A stretch of DNA of 64,000 nucleotides from Clostridia bacterium (GCA_017399035.1 JAFQEM010000002.1:1-64000); one strand, 5' to 3'. Positions 22,497 through 32,508 are shown, counted from the first letter of the stretch. Numbers and translations are program-made. Notes: a model not told the origin generated them from the sequence alone.

Positions 22497-23426
22497 TTAA
22501 CAAATATAAATTTTTTCTTTCAACATTGATAAACACTCAATAGTTGGCAAAATTTCGGCTTGTTCTAAATTAGGTTTAATTGCCGTACCGAGTATAATTT
22601 TTCCGCGAATAGGGGCGTATTTATCCGAACGTATTTTTCTTACTTTTATCACTTTTCCATCTTTAGAAGTTATCAAATACCCCTCGCTTTCAAGCCCCGC
22701 TTTTGAATATTTAATTATTTTATTTTCTCCCTCGTATAGGTCGGGAAATTCACCTTTATCATCAACAACCTTTTCATAATCGGGGGCTGGAATATCTTGC
22801 GTTACGACTGATTTTCTGACGTATTTAACGTCCATAGGTTGACCAAAAATTTGTATGCGAATAGAGGCGTCGTCTGTAAACGTTTTTATTAAAACGGGGT
22901 TATGCGTAGTATTTATAAATTTTAAATCCGCCCAACCAGAATTTACCATAGCGTCAAAAGACGGCGAAATGTAACTAACTGCCAAACTATGTGGGTGGAA
23001 CTCTAAAATCTTCATACCGGCAAGCAAAAGGGCGTTGTAAAGGGTTGTGGAAACCTGACAAACTCCACCGCCTATTCCGTCAGCAAACTCTCCATTTACG
23101 ATAATTTTAGCCGTTTTATAGCCACGTTTTTCCGTTCTTGCGCCCACGGTTTTATTGAAAGAAAATTCTTCGTGCGGTGCGACTAAAAGATTATTTAACG
23201 ATTTAGATGCAAGCATAATATTGTGTTTACGCTCTGGGGAAGACGTAGAATAAGAAGTAAAAAATTCCGCGCGCAAAACTAGTTCTTGTGGCTGTAAATC
23301 ATAAAAAGGCATAGCAAGACCTGTTTTATTTATTTGTAACAAAAAAGGGAAAAATAAACAGAATAAACAATAAAATACACAAAAAATTACGTTTTTTCTA
23401 AACCTTAATTTTTTATCTTTAAGCAT
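22497..23426 (-). CDS. VanW family protein
   Basis: This 309-residue protein has an N-terminal signal anchor (about residues 12-32). The VanW domain follows, with FSFNKTVGARTEKRGY, the IGGGVCQVSTTLYNA motif near residue 130 and HPHSLAVSYISP. A short C-terminal beta region resembles a G5-type domain. VanW proteins are named after a vancomycin-resistance gene but are common in Clostridia without resistance; they are thought to act at the cell envelope and the biochemical role is unknown. It lies alone, divergent from trkA. No van ligase or dehydrogenase genes accompany it. Confidence 0.87.
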   Translation of the reverse strand: MLKDKKLRFRKNVIFCVFYCLFCLFFPFLLQINKTGLAMPFYDLQPQELVLRAEFFTSYSTSSPERKHNIMLASKSLNNLLVAPHEEFSFNKTVGARTEKRGYKTAKIIVNGEFADGIGGGVCQVSTTLYNALLLAGMKILEFHPHSLAVSYISPSFDAMVNSGWADLKFINTTHNPVLIKTFTDDASIRIQIFGQPMDVKYVRKSVVTQDIPAPDYEKVVDDKGEFPDLYEGENKIIKYSKAGLESEGYLITSKDGKVIKVRKIRSDKYAPIRGKIILGTAIKPNLEQAEILPTIECLSMLKEKIYIC

Positions 23427-23590
23427 ACGAAAACAGTATGTGTATTATAGTATATTTTAATTCGATAAAACTCGGCAAAATATAGTGAAATGATAACTGA
23501 TAAAAATATTGCCAAAATATTTGTAAATCACAAAATAATTTGTTATAATGTTTTATAAGCGAATAGTTTAATTTTGTTAAAGGATGGATT

Positions 23591-24943
23591 ATGAATTTAG
23601 TAATAATCGGTGTTGGTAAAGTTGGGGAAACTTTAGTTTCAAACTTTGCTGAAGAAAACCACGATATTATGGTCGTGGATTTAGAACCTAATAAAGTTCA
23701 AAATGCAGTCAATCGTTACGACGTGAACGGATTAACGGGGGGCTGTTTAGAGCGTAGCGTACTTTTAGATGCGGGCGTAAATAAAGCGGATTTTGTTATT
23801 TGTTGTACTGCGCAAGACGAAAAGAATATTTTATGTTGCGTTTTGGCAAAAAAACTAGGCGCAAAGTATACCATTGCAAGAGTTCGCGACCCCGAATATT
23901 TTAAAGAGATGGAAAATATGAAAGAAGTTTTGGGGTTAGATTTTTTCTTTAACCCTGAACTTCAGTCTGCAAAAGAAATTGCTCAAGTCCTTAAATTCCC
24001 GTCGGCGAACAGCGTGGATAGTTTTGCGTCAGGCAAGGCAACTATGGTTGAATTTGACGTTATGCCAGATAGTCCTATCGTCGGTAAGCGCATTATGGAA
24101 ATTTCAAAAGAATACGGCAACAACTTCCTTTTTGCAATGATTAAGAGAGAGGAAGAAGTTTTTATCCCTCGTGGTGATTTTATTGTAAACGCTAACGACG
24201 GAATATATTTGATAGCAACTGAAACTGCGTTAGAATCTTTCACGAAAAAAATACAAATTTTCAAGCGTAAAGCGAAATCTATTTTCGTAATCGGTGGGGG
24301 AAAGATAGCCTATTACCTAGCGAAAGAACTCATAAGGTCGGGCGTTAGCGTAAAAATCGTAGAGAAGAACGAAAACCGAGCAAACGAACTTTCTTGTGAA
24401 TTACCTCATGTTACCGTTTTGTGTTTTGACGGAACAGACCAAGAGGCGTTAGACGAAGAAAAATTGAAAGATAGCGACGCTTGCGTAACCCTAACCGGTA
24501 TGGATGAAGAAAACGCTATTATATCCCTTTACGCAAAAGGGCAGGGCGTTGGCAAGGTTATAACCAAAATTGACCGCCCCTCCGTGTTAAATATGGTCAA
24601 GCCTTTAGGTTTAGATACGGTGGTTTCTCCAAGAAACGTAATTGCAAATCATATAGTAAGGTTTGTTAGAGAACACCAAGCGGATACTGGTAACGGCATA
24701 AACACGTTATATAAACTTCACGACAAGGCAGAGGCTTTAGAGTTTACAGTAACTGAAACTTTCCCTAAAACTAAAGTTTCATTAAAAAATTTAGGCGTAA
24801 AGAGTGGCGTTCTTATCGGGGGCGTGGTTAGAGACGGTGAATTTATACTTCCCGACGGTGAAACTGAGTTTTTGGTTGGCGATAAAGTTATAGTCGTAAC
24901 GGCAGTCAAACAGATAACCGAACTTACGCAAATATTAAGGTAG
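23591..24943 (+). CDS. trkA: Trk potassium uptake regulatory subunit TrkA
   Basis: The 450-residue cytoplasmic protein has two tandem RCK modules, each an NAD-binding Rossmann fold plus a TrkA_C domain. The nucleotide turns are GVGKVG near residue 7 and GGGKIA near residue 235. TrkA gates the membrane channel TrkH in response to nucleotides; TrkA_C/RCK_C domains in Gram-positive bacteria can also bind c-di-AMP, and cdaA is present in this window. AAAGGAT precedes the ATG, and trkH starts four bases after the stop, so the two form an operon. Confidence 0.93.
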   Translation: MNLVIIGVGKVGETLVSNFAEENHDIMVVDLEPNKVQNAVNRYDVNGLTGGCLERSVLLDAGVNKADFVICCTAQDEKNILCCVLAKKLGAKYTIARVRDPEYFKEMENMKEVLGLDFFFNPELQSAKEIAQVLKFPSANSVDSFASGKATMVEFDVMPDSPIVGKRIMEISKEYGNNFLFAMIKREEEVFIPRGDFIVNANDGIYLIATETALESFTKKIQIFKRKAKSIFVIGGGKIAYYLAKELIRSGVSVKIVEKNENRANELSCELPHVTVLCFDGTDQEALDEEKLKDSDACVTLTGMDEENAIISLYAKGQGVGKVITKIDRPSVLNMVKPLGLDTVVSPRNVIANHIVRFVREHQADTGNGINTLYKLHDKAEALEFTVTETFPKTKVSLKNLGVKSGVLIGGVVRDGEFILPDGETEFLVGDKVIVVTAVKQITELTQILR

Positions 24944-24946
24944 TAT

Positions 24947-26413
24947 ATGAATTACAGAGTGGTGCTCTCAATACTCGGCAAAACGCTTTTGATAGAGGCG
25001 GTATTATTACTTGTGCCGGCGTTGGTGGGCGTAATTTATCAAGAGAATAATCTTTTGGCGTTTTTGGTGCCTGTGCTATGTCTTATAGCGGTAGGTACAC
25101 CTTTGACGTTTTTAAAATCTAAAGACAACTCAATGTATGCAAAAGAAGGCTTTGTTATAGTTGCTTTATCGTGGATAATTTTGTCGCTAGTGGGTGCGTT
25201 GCCGTTTGTAATAAGCAAAGAAATTCCTAACTTTGTGGACGCATTTTTTGAAACCGTATCAGGATTTACCACCACAGGCGCATCAATTTTAACGTCTAAA
25301 CAAATTGATGGAATGTCTAAAGCGCTTATGTTTTGGCGACTGTTTACGCATTGGATAGGTGGTATGGGTATACTTGTATTCGTGCTTGCTATTATGCCTG
25401 CAAATAACGCTGGCGTTATGCACGTTTTCCGCACGGAATCCCCTGGACCGTCCGTTGGTAAACTTGCAAGCAAATTGCGTTTTACCGCGCGCATACTTTA
25501 CGTAATTTATACCGCTATGACCGTTATAGAAGTTATTTTGTTGATGTGCGGTGGACTGCCATTATACGATAGTTTACTGTTGTCTTTCTCTACTGCAGGT
25601 ACTGGCGGTTTCGGTGTGCTTGGAAATAGCGCAATTAGTTATAGTTCTTACACGCAAATAGTACTTGCCATTTTTATGTTCCTTTTTGCAATAAACTTTA
25701 ACTTCTACTTTTTGATATTGATAGGTAGCGTAAGAAAGGCTTTCGGTATAGAAGAAGTGAAAATTTTTGTCGCTATCGTGGTTGTTGCAACAGTCGCTAT
25801 AACTGCAAATTTAGCGGTTACAATGGATGAAGTATATTCAACTTTCGGCGAAGCGTTAAAGCACTCTTTCTTCCAAGTTGCGTCTATAAGTTCAACGACA
25901 GGGCTTTCTTCCGCAGATTTTGACAAATGGCCAGAATTGTCTAAATCAATTCTTTTGATTTTAACTATAATCGGTGCTTGCGGAGGGTCAACTGGTGGTG
26001 GTATAAAGGTTGCTCGTATGTCTATTTTATGTAAGTCAAGTGCAGCAGACTTTAAGAAATTGATACATCCGCGCGCAGTTGTCAATAGCAAGTTTGATGG
26101 TGAAACTCTTGATAGAGGTACGGAAAGAAACGTAAGAACGTATTTTATTCTTTGGGTTTTGATAACTATTGCAACAACACTTTTGTTGTCTATTGATGCT
26201 ATTGACGGTGTAACGGTGTTTGATAATTTCTCTGCAACTCTTGCTTGTATAGGTAACGTTGGTCCAGGTTTTGGAGCGGTTGGACCTACGTGTAATTATG
26301 CGTTTTATTCTTATCCTGCAAAGTTGCTTTTGTCTTTCGTTATGCTGGTTGGTAGACTAGAAATTTTCCCTATGCTTATATTGTTTATCCCGCGTACGTG
26401 GCGGAAAGGATAA
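24947..26413 (+). CDS. trkH: Trk potassium uptake channel subunit TrkH
   Basis: This 488-residue polytopic membrane protein carries the four selectivity-filter repeats of the TrkH/KtrB family: TTTGAS, TAGTGGFG, SSTTGLS and GNVGPGFG. GGMGI and the GGSTGGGIKVAR loop are also present, the latter a gating feature. It conducts K+ inward together with TrkA encoded immediately upstream. Length and topology match full-size TrkH. A ZTP-riboswitch-controlled purine operon begins after it on the same strand. Confidence 0.94.
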   Translation: MNYRVVLSILGKTLLIEAVLLLVPALVGVIYQENNLLAFLVPVLCLIAVGTPLTFLKSKDNSMYAKEGFVIVALSWIILSLVGALPFVISKEIPNFVDAFFETVSGFTTTGASILTSKQIDGMSKALMFWRLFTHWIGGMGILVFVLAIMPANNAGVMHVFRTESPGPSVGKLASKLRFTARILYVIYTAMTVIEVILLMCGGLPLYDSLLLSFSTAGTGGFGVLGNSAISYSSYTQIVLAIFMFLFAINFNFYFLILIGSVRKAFGIEEVKIFVAIVVVATVAITANLAVTMDEVYSTFGEALKHSFFQVASISSTTGLSSADFDKWPELSKSILLILTIIGACGGSTGGGIKVARMSILCKSSAADFKKLIHPRAVVNSKFDGETLDRGTERNVRTYFILWVLITIATTLLLSIDAIDGVTVFDNFSATLACIGNVGPGFGAVGPTCNYAFYSYPAKLLLSFVMLVGRLEIFPMLILFIPRTWRKG

Positions 26414-26462
26414 AAAAATATAATTTATAGAAGTTTTTTGTTCTAATGTTGCCTAAAAATAT

Positions 26463-26492
26463 TTGACAATTTTCGCATATAAATGTTATACT
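26463..26492 (+). promoter_or_regulatory. promoter of the purine operon
   Basis: TTGACA at 26463-26468 and TATACT at 26487-26492 with 18 bases between, about 30 bases before the riboswitch. Confidence 0.55.
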
Positions 26493-26522
26493 TATTACGT
26501 TGTTGAATATTATTAGTTTTTT

Positions 26523-26600
26523 GCAACTGACGGACAAGTGAGGGTTAACTCAAAGGGAGCAAAAAAACGTTTGATTTTGTCGACCGTCTGGGCAGTTTGT
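26523..26600 (+). promoter_or_regulatory. ZTP riboswitch (pfl motif)
   Basis: The conserved elements occur in order: ACTGACGGAC, GTGAGGGTTAACTCA forming the first hairpin, AAGGGAGC, a variable linker and CCGTCTGGGC. GACGG pairs with CCGTC. This is the pfl motif, which binds ZMP/ZTP (AICAR phosphates) that accumulate when 10-formyl-THF is short. The final GGGCA overlaps the left arm of the terminator, so ligand binding would prevent termination and turn on the purine and fhs genes. Confidence 0.88.
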
Positions 26601-26621
26601 TTTTTCAAACTGCCTTTTTTT
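26591..26621 (+). terminator. riboswitch expression-platform terminator
   Basis: GGCAGTTTG and CAAACTGCC form a perfect 9-bp stem with a T6 loop followed by TTTTTTT. It overlaps the conserved CUGGGCA of the ZTP aptamer. Confidence 0.85.
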
Positions 26622-26725
26622 ATTTTAACCGTTTATCACGAACTCATAAAACTCACTTTTAAGCGTTTTTGTGAGCGAAAGATAATATATTTTTTTAGTC
26701 TAGAAAACTTGTTTAGGAGATTATT

Positions 26726-27217
26726 ATGAAAAAAGTTGCTGTTATTATGGGTAGCGATAGCGATTTAAAAGTAGTTGAAAAGGCTATTACCACGCTCAAA
26801 GATTACGGTGTTGAAACGGAAGTGCATATATATTCTGCGCACCGCACGCCAGTTGAGGCTAAAGAGTTTACCTCTTCTGCAAGAGATAACGGAATAGGCG
26901 TTATTATTGCAGCGGCAGGTAAGGCGGCGCATCTTGCAGGTGCTATTGCCGCAAATACAACTCTTCCAGTAATAGGCATACCTATCAAAGCGTCTGCGCT
27001 TGAAGGTATTGACGCGCTTTTATCTACCGTTCAAATGCCCGCAGGTATTCCCGTTGCAACCGTTGCTATAGACGGTGCGGAAAACGCTGCTCTTCTTGCT
27101 TTGCAAATACTTGCAGTAGAAGATTGTGCGCTTGCTAAAAAGCTTCAAGATGCTCGTGATGCAAAAAAAGCGAAGATTTTAGCAACAGATAGTGAAATTA
27201 ACGCAAAATATAAATAA
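26726..27217 (+). CDS. purE: 5-(carboxyamino)imidazole ribonucleotide mutase PurE
   Basis: The 163-residue enzyme rearranges N5-CAIR to CAIR in purine synthesis (class I) or carboxylates AIR directly (class II). MGSDSDL at the N-terminus, SAHRTP near residue 42, and AAAGKAAHLAG are the PurE signature. No purK is seen next to it, so the class is open. AGGAG precedes the ATG. A hairpin, AAAAGTGAAG/CTTCACTTTT, lies at 27226-27253 before purF. It is the first gene behind the ZTP riboswitch. Confidence 0.94.
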   Translation: MKKVAVIMGSDSDLKVVEKAITTLKDYGVETEVHIYSAHRTPVEAKEFTSSARDNGIGVIIAAAGKAAHLAGAIAANTTLPVIGIPIKASALEGIDALLSTVQMPAGIPVATVAIDGAENAALLALQILAVEDCALAKKLQDARDAKKAKILATDSEINAKYK

Positions 27218-27288
27218 TTTTTTTCAAAAGTGAAGGGAAATCTCTTCACTTTTACGGCTTTTTGGTGTATTTAAGGAGGACTTATTTT

Positions 27289-28737
27289 ATGGAAAGAATA
27301 CACGAAGAATGTGGGGTTTTCGGCGTTTATGCGTCAGAAGTTCAAAATCTTGCTAGTATGACTTATTATGGGTTGTACGCTCTTCAACACCGCGGTCAAG
27401 ACAGTTGCGGTATCGTGGTAAACGACGGAGGGGTATTTTCCGTTCATAAAGATTTAGGCTTGGTTGGTGATGTTTTCTCTAAAGAAGAACTTGCAAAACT
27501 AGGTAACGGCAAAATTGCAGTTGGGCACGTTCGTGCAGGGGTTAAAGGTTCAAATACCGTTGATAACGTTCAGCCTTTGGTTGTTAATCACGTTAAAGGT
27601 ACTCTCGCTATCGCTTATAACGGTAGCCTTATCAATAAAGGAGAACTTCGCACGGGGTTAGAACTTGAAGGTTCAATATTCCACTCAACTGGCGCAACTG
27701 AAGTTATAGCGTACGAAATTATTAAAGAAAGATTAAAAGCGCCTTCTATCGAACACGCTGTGGTCAATGCAATGAATAATCTTAAAGGTGCGTATTGTAT
27801 AGTGGTAATGTCGCCCACTAAACTTATCGCTGCAAGAGACCCACTAGGTTTTAGACCGCTTTGTTACGGTCAAACCGAAGATGGTTCTTACGTAGTAGCG
27901 TCGGAAAGTTGCGCGTTAGACGCAGTTGGCGCAAAACTTATTCGTTCGGTTAAACCCGGTGAAGTTATCATCTTTGATGCAATGGGCGTTAGGTCGATGG
28001 AAGACCATTGCGGAAAGGTTAAACCCTCGTCTTGCATTTTTGAATTTGTTTACAACGCTCGACCAGACTCGGTTATAGACGAATATTCCGTTCACGAGGC
28101 AAGGGTAGAAATGGGCAGATATTTGGCTAGAAAATATCCTGTTAAAGCCGACGTTGTAATAAGCGTTCCCGATTCTGGTAACGACGCTGCCGTTGGTTAC
28201 GCAAAGGAATCAGGTATACCTTTTGAAATGGGCTTTTTGAAAAATAAATATATAGGCAGAACGTTTATATTCCCCGACCAAAAGGATAGGGAAGACCAAG
28301 TTAGAAAAAAACTTAACCCTATAGCGTCGGTTGTAAACGGTAAGCGCGTAATTATGGTTGACGACTCAATCGTTCGTGGAACTACTAGCGGAAGGGTTGT
28401 AAATCTTCTTCGAGAGGCGGGCGCAACTGAAGTTCACTTTATGGTTTCTTCTCCACCTTTCTTGTATCCTTGTTATTACGGCACGGACATTAAAAAGAGA
28501 GAAGACCTAATTGCAAACAATCACACGGTTGAAGAAATTAGACAAATGGTGGGCGTTGACAGTTTAGGCTATCTCGATTTAGAAGATTTGAAAAAGATTG
28601 CCCTTTGCGACGGAAAAAACAGTTTCTGTTACGCTTGTTTCGACGGCAAGTATTCAACCGAAATTCCCGTTCCACCCCAACCTAACAAGTTTGAACAAAA
28701 GATTGATATAGTTGAAAAGACTAAACGTCATATATAG
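27289..28737 (+). CDS. purF: amidophosphoribosyltransferase PurF
   Basis: The 482-residue enzyme makes phosphoribosylamine from PRPP and glutamine, the first committed purine step. The N-terminal glutaminase has Cys8 in HEECGVFG after a short propeptide, and the PRPP site reads VIMVDDSIVRGTT. Cys residues in SCIFEFVY, PCYYGTD and FCYACFDGKY match the four ligands of the [4Fe-4S] cluster in Bacillus-type PurF, so an oxygen-sensitive form is expected. I choose the ATG at 27289 eight bases after AAGGAGGA, not the GTG 27 bases upstream. Confidence 0.94.
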   Translation: MERIHEECGVFGVYASEVQNLASMTYYGLYALQHRGQDSCGIVVNDGGVFSVHKDLGLVGDVFSKEELAKLGNGKIAVGHVRAGVKGSNTVDNVQPLVVNHVKGTLAIAYNGSLINKGELRTGLELEGSIFHSTGATEVIAYEIIKERLKAPSIEHAVVNAMNNLKGAYCIVVMSPTKLIAARDPLGFRPLCYGQTEDGSYVVASESCALDAVGAKLIRSVKPGEVIIFDAMGVRSMEDHCGKVKPSSCIFEFVYNARPDSVIDEYSVHEARVEMGRYLARKYPVKADVVISVPDSGNDAAVGYAKESGIPFEMGFLKNKYIGRTFIFPDQKDREDQVRKKLNPIASVVNGKRVIMVDDSIVRGTTSGRVVNLLREAGATEVHFMVSSPPFLYPCYYGTDIKKREDLIANNHTVEEIRQMVGVDSLGYLDLEDLKKIALCDGKNSFCYACFDGKYSTEIPVPPQPNKFEQKIDIVEKTKRHI

Positions 28738-28801
28738 TTACAAAAGTTTACTTTTTAAGTAAGCGTTAAATAAATTTGATAAAAAACACGGAGAAAATAA
28801 T

Positions 28802-29836
28802 ATGGAAAAAAGTTACAGCGAAAGTTATAAAGCAGCCGGCGTTGATATAACTGCGGGCTACAAAGCGGTTGAATTGATGAAAAGTCATATCAAAAGAACC
28901 ATGACCAAGGGCGTTTGCTCTGACATAGGTGGATTTGGTGGACTTTTTGAACTTGGAAAAGTTAAAAACCCCGTTCTCGTTAGTGGAACTGACGGCGTGG
29001 GAACTAAACTTAAAATAGCCTTTTTAATGGATAAGCACAATACGGTTGGTATCGACTGCGTTGCTATGTGTGTAAACGACGTTATTTGTTGCGGTGCAAA
29101 ACCCTTGTTCTTCCTCGACTATATAGCCGTTGGCAAAAACGTTCCTGAAAGGGTTGCGTCTATCGTTGAAGGCGTTGCGGAAGGTTGCGTTCAAGCAGGT
29201 TGTGCGCTTATCGGTGGCGAAACTGCCGAAATGCCCGGATTTTATCCCGTTGACGAATATGACCTTGCAGGTTTTTCAGTTGGCGTTGTAGATAAAAAGA
29301 AAATTATTGACAATAAGAAGATGAAAGAGGGCGACGTAATAATTGCTCTTCCGTCAACGGGCGTTCACAGCAACGGTTTCTCTCTAGTTAGAAAAGTGTT
29401 TGACGTAGAAAAAGCAGACCTCAAAACACCCCTTGAGGCACTCGGTGGAAAGAGCCTTGGCGAAACTTTATTGACGCCTACTAAAATTTACGTTAAACCT
29501 ATTCTTGCGCTTATCGAAAAGGTTAAAGTAAAAGCAATATCTCACATCACGGGCGGTGGTTTTTACGAAAATATTCCTAGAAGTATCCCCGAAGGTTTTG
29601 GCGCAAAAATTGAAAAATCGGCAGTTAAAATTTTGCCTATATTCGATTTACTTGCAAAGACGGGTGGCGTTTGCGAAAGAGATATGTTCAACACCTTCAA
29701 TATGGGCGTAGGTATGAGCGTTGTAGTAGCGAAAGAAGATGCAGATAAGGCTATTCAAATTTTACGCGCAAACGGTGAAAACGCTTACGTTATGGGCGAA
29801 ATAGTTAAATCTGAAAATAAAATAGAAATTATCTAA
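28802..29836 (+). CDS. purM: phosphoribosylformylglycinamidine cyclo-ligase PurM
   Basis: The 344-residue enzyme closes the imidazole ring, converting FGAM to AIR with ATP. Family marks include [11 protein letters not shown], the [12 protein letters not shown] loop, [12 protein letters not shown] and [13 protein letters not shown]. Length is standard. GGAGAA precedes the ATG. It is separated from purN by 132 bases of GC-richer sequence (29837-29968) with small hairpins such as GCGG-TTT-CCGC but no obvious terminator or gene. Confidence 0.94.
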   Translation: MEKSYSESYKAAGVDITAGYKAVELMKSHIKRTMTKGVCSDIGGFGGLFELGKVKNPVLVSGTDGVGTKLKIAFLMDKHNTVGIDCVAMCVNDVICCGAKPLFFLDYIAVGKNVPERVASIVEGVAEGCVQAGCALIGGETAEMPGFYPVDEYDLAGFSVGVVDKKKIIDNKKMKEGDVIIALPSTGVHSNGFSLVRKVFDVEKADLKTPLEALGGKSLGETLLTPTKIYVKPILALIEKVKVKAISHITGGGFYENIPRSIPEGFGAKIEKSAVKILPIFDLLAKTGGVCERDMFNTFNMGVGMSVVVAKEDADKAIQILRANGENAYVMGEIVKSENKIEII

Positions 29837-29968
29837 CAAAAACGTCAAAAGCGTTTCGTTAATTCTCGTCGTTATCGTTAAAAAAACGGGCGGGGCGGTT
29901 TCCGCTCTTTACGGGCAATACGAAAGAAGTGGCATAAATATGACGTGCGGTAATAAGGAGAAAAGTTA

Positions 29969-30583
29969 ATGAAAAGAATAATAAACGTTGCGGTGCTAGT
30001 TTCTGGTGGCGGAACAAATTTGCAGGCTATTATAGATTATGCTGCAGACGGCAGGCTAGAGAGTGGAAAGGTCGTTAAAGTTATATCTAACAAAGCGGGT
30101 GTTTTTGCTCTAGAACGTGCAACCGAGGCGGAAATTGAAACGGCTGTTGTAGAAAACAAGGGCGTTTCTCAAAGTGAGTTTGAAAGCGGTTTAATAAAAG
30201 TACTTGAAAGTTGCGGTGCGGAAGTCATAGTTCTTGCGGGATTTTTGTGTATACTTTCAAAAGATTTTACCGATAGATACGCAGGTAGAATAATAAACGT
30301 TCACCCCTCGCTTATTCCAAGTTTTTGCGGAGAGGGTTTTTACGGCTTAAAAGTTCACGAGGCTGCACTTGCCCGCGGTGTTAAAATTACGGGTGCAACC
30401 GTTCATTACGTAAACGAAATTGCAGACGGTGGCGAAATTATTATGCAAAAGGCTGTCAAGGTTAAAGAAAACGACACGCCAAAGAGTTTGCAAAAAAGGG
30501 TTATGGAAGAAGCAGAGTGGAAAATTTTACCCGCAGCACTAGAACTCTTGTGCAAAAAGATTATTAAAGGAGAACAACAATGA
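29969..30583 (+). CDS. purN: phosphoribosylglycinamide formyltransferase PurN
   Basis: The 204-residue enzyme transfers formyl from 10-formyl-THF to GAR. Signature pieces are VLVSGGGTNLQAI at the N-terminus, LAGFLCILS, INVHPSLIPSF and HEAALARGVKITGATVHYV with the catalytic Asn/His/Asp set. A strong AAGGAG precedes the ATG. The stop overlaps the next gene in ATGA, indicating coupling with the IMP cyclohydrolase. Confidence 0.93.
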   Translation: MKRIINVAVLVSGGGTNLQAIIDYAADGRLESGKVVKVISNKAGVFALERATEAEIETAVVENKGVSQSEFESGLIKVLESCGAEVIVLAGFLCILSKDFTDRYAGRIINVHPSLIPSFCGEGFYGLKVHEAALARGVKITGATVHYVNEIADGGEIIMQKAVKVKENDTPKSLQKRVMEEAEWKILPAALELLCKKIIKGEQQ

Positions 30584-31311
30584 GTGTTAAAGGTTTAAAC
30601 AATATAGAAGATTTATTGTCTGTAAACAGTTATCCCGGTAGGGGGATAATCGTTGGTAAAAGCGCCGACGGAAAAAGTGCAATGATTGCATATTTTATTA
30701 TGGGCAGAAGTGCAAACAGTCGTAACCGTATTTTTGAAAGATACGAGGGCGGAATGAGAACAAAGGCTTTTGATGAAAGTAAATTAGAAGACCCAAGTTT
30801 AATCATTTATAATCCATTTTTGGAGTGTGACAAAAGTGATATAGTTACAAACGGCGACCAAACGGATACCGTGTTTAACTATATAAAAGAACACGGCGAC
30901 GACGGTTATTCTTTTGAAAAATCGCTCTATACTCGTGAGTTTGAACCCGACCACCCAAACTATACCCCAAGAATTTCTGCAATTTTAAATTATGCTGACG
31001 GCGACTTTAATTATAAAATGTCTATTCTAAAGAGTAGCGACGGCAATCCCGAAGTTTGCAACAGATATTTTTACGGATATTCGCCACTTGCAGGTATAGG
31101 CCATTTTATTCACACTTATGAATGTGATGGCAATCCTATCCCGTCTTTTTACGGTGAACCTGAAAAAGTTAAAATGCCCAACACCGCAAAAGAACTTGCA
31201 GATATAGTTTGGAATAATCTTAACCAAGATAACAAAGTTTCACTCTTTATTAGAACGATAAGTTTAGAGAGCGGAAAGAGTGAAGAAATTATTATAAACA
31301 AAAATAAATAG
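30580..31311 (+). CDS. purO: IMP cyclohydrolase, PurO type
   Basis: The 243-residue product matches the archaeal-type IMP cyclohydrolase family (PurO, IMP_cyclohyd), which closes FAICAR to IMP. Features are SYPGRGIIVGK near the N-terminus, YFIMGRSANSRNRIF, NPFLECD, NGDQTDT and the TPRISAIL segment. The following gene encodes only the AICAR formyltransferase half of PurH, so this enzyme supplies the missing last step. It overlaps purN by four bases. The split arrangement is less common in bacteria than the fused PurH. Confidence 0.88.
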   Translation: MSVKGLNNIEDLLSVNSYPGRGIIVGKSADGKSAMIAYFIMGRSANSRNRIFERYEGGMRTKAFDESKLEDPSLIIYNPFLECDKSDIVTNGDQTDTVFNYIKEHGDDGYSFEKSLYTREFEPDHPNYTPRISAILNYADGDFNYKMSILKSSDGNPEVCNRYFYGYSPLAGIGHFIHTYECDGNPIPSFYGEPEKVKMPNTAKELADIVWNNLNQDNKVSLFIRTISLESGKSEEIIINKNK

Positions 31312-31320
31312 GAGTTGAAA

Positions 31321-32508
31321 ATGAAAGAATTTGAACTTAAATACGGTTGTAACCCTAACCAAAAACCTTCTAGAATATATATGGCTAACGGCAAAGATTT
31401 GCCCATAAAAATACTTTCGGGAAAACCGGGATATATTAACTTTTTAGACGCGCTTAATTCTTGGCAACTTGTTAAAGAATTAAAAGAGGCTACGGGCAAA
31501 CCGTCGGCGGCGTCTTTTAAGCACGTAAGTCCCGCAGGCGCTGCAGTTGGCGAAAAACTTTCTGAAACGCTTAAAAAAGTTTGTTTCGTTGACGATATTG
31601 AAGGTCTTGACGATTCACCTATCGCTTGCGCTTACGCAAGGGCAAGGGGAACGGACAGAATGAGTTCGTTTGGCGACTGGATTGCTCTTTCAGACGAGTG
31701 CGACGAAGTTACTGCAAAAATTATCAGTCGTGAAGTATCTGACGGTGTTATCGCTCCGTCATATTCTGCAAAAGCGCTTGAAATTTTGAGCGCAAAGAGA
31801 AAGGGTGCTTACAACGTGGTTCAAATCGACCCTAATTACGTTCCTGAAGAAAAAGAAACTAAACAGGTTTTCGGCGTAACTTTTGAACAGGGTAGAAACA
31901 ACTTCAAAATAGATAGGGAACTCGTTACTAAAGAAATAGTAACTGCAAATAAGAATTTACCTGAAAGCGCAGTTATCGACCTTATCGTTGCGCTAATAAC
32001 GTTAAAATATACGCAGTCTAACTCGGTATGTTTTGCTCACAACGGTCAAGCAATAGGCGTTGGCGCAGGTCAACAATCTAGAATACATTGTACGCGCCTT
32101 GCTGGTAGCAAAGCGGATAACTGGTTCTTGCGTCAAAGTGAAAAGGTGTTAAATCTTCCTTTCCTTCCCACGCTTGGTAGACCTGATAGAAACAACGTTA
32201 TCGACCTTTATATATCAGACGAGTGTGAAGACGTTTTGGCAGAAGGTCAATGGCAAAAATACTTTACTGAAAAGCCCGCTGAACTCACCAAGGCAGATAA
32301 GAAAGAAATTCTTTCTAAAGTTAAGGGCGTTGCGCTTGGGTCAGACGCTTTCTTCCCGTTCAGTGATAATATTGAAAGAGCGGCAAAGAGTGGCGTAAGT
32401 TACATTGCACAACCTGGTGGCTCTGTTAGAGATGCCGACGTTATTAAGGCTTGCGACGAAAGAGATATTGCAATGTCGTTCACAGGTATGCGTCTTTTCC
32501 ACCACTAA
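31321..32508 (+). CDS. AICAR formyltransferase (stand-alone PurH C-terminal module)
   Basis: The 395-residue protein covers only the AICARFT part of PurH, which formylates AICAR with 10-formyl-THF. It begins with KYGCNPNQKPS, and contains KHVSPAGAA near residue 63 with the catalytic Lys-His, SFGDWIALS, and the CFAHNGQAIGVGAGQQSR and VQIDPNYVPE segments. The N-terminal MGS-like cyclohydrolase domain is absent; the preceding PurO-type gene replaces it. I choose the ATG at 31321, six bases after AGGAG. Confidence 0.92.
   Translation: MKEFELKYGCNPNQKPSRIYMANGKDLPIKILSGKPGYINFLDALNSWQLVKELKEATGKPSAASFKHVSPAGAAVGEKLSETLKKVCFVDDIEGLDDSPIACAYARARGTDRMSSFGDWIALSDECDEVTAKIISREVSDGVIAPSYSAKALEILSAKRKGAYNVVQIDPNYVPEEKETKQVFGVTFEQGRNNFKIDRELVTKEIVTANKNLPESAVIDLIVALITLKYTQSNSVCFAHNGQAIGVGAGQQSRIHCTRLAGSKADNWFLRQSEKVLNLPFLPTLGRPDRNNVIDLYISDECEDVLAEGQWQKYFTEKPAELTKADKKEILSKVKGVALGSDAFFPFSDNIERAAKSGVSYIAQPGGSVRDADVIKACDERDIAMSFTGMRLFHH

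Noticed and set aside
22497..23426. Vancomycin resistance cluster
   Set aside because: VanW stands alone; no van ligase, dehydrogenase, peptidase or two-component genes are near.
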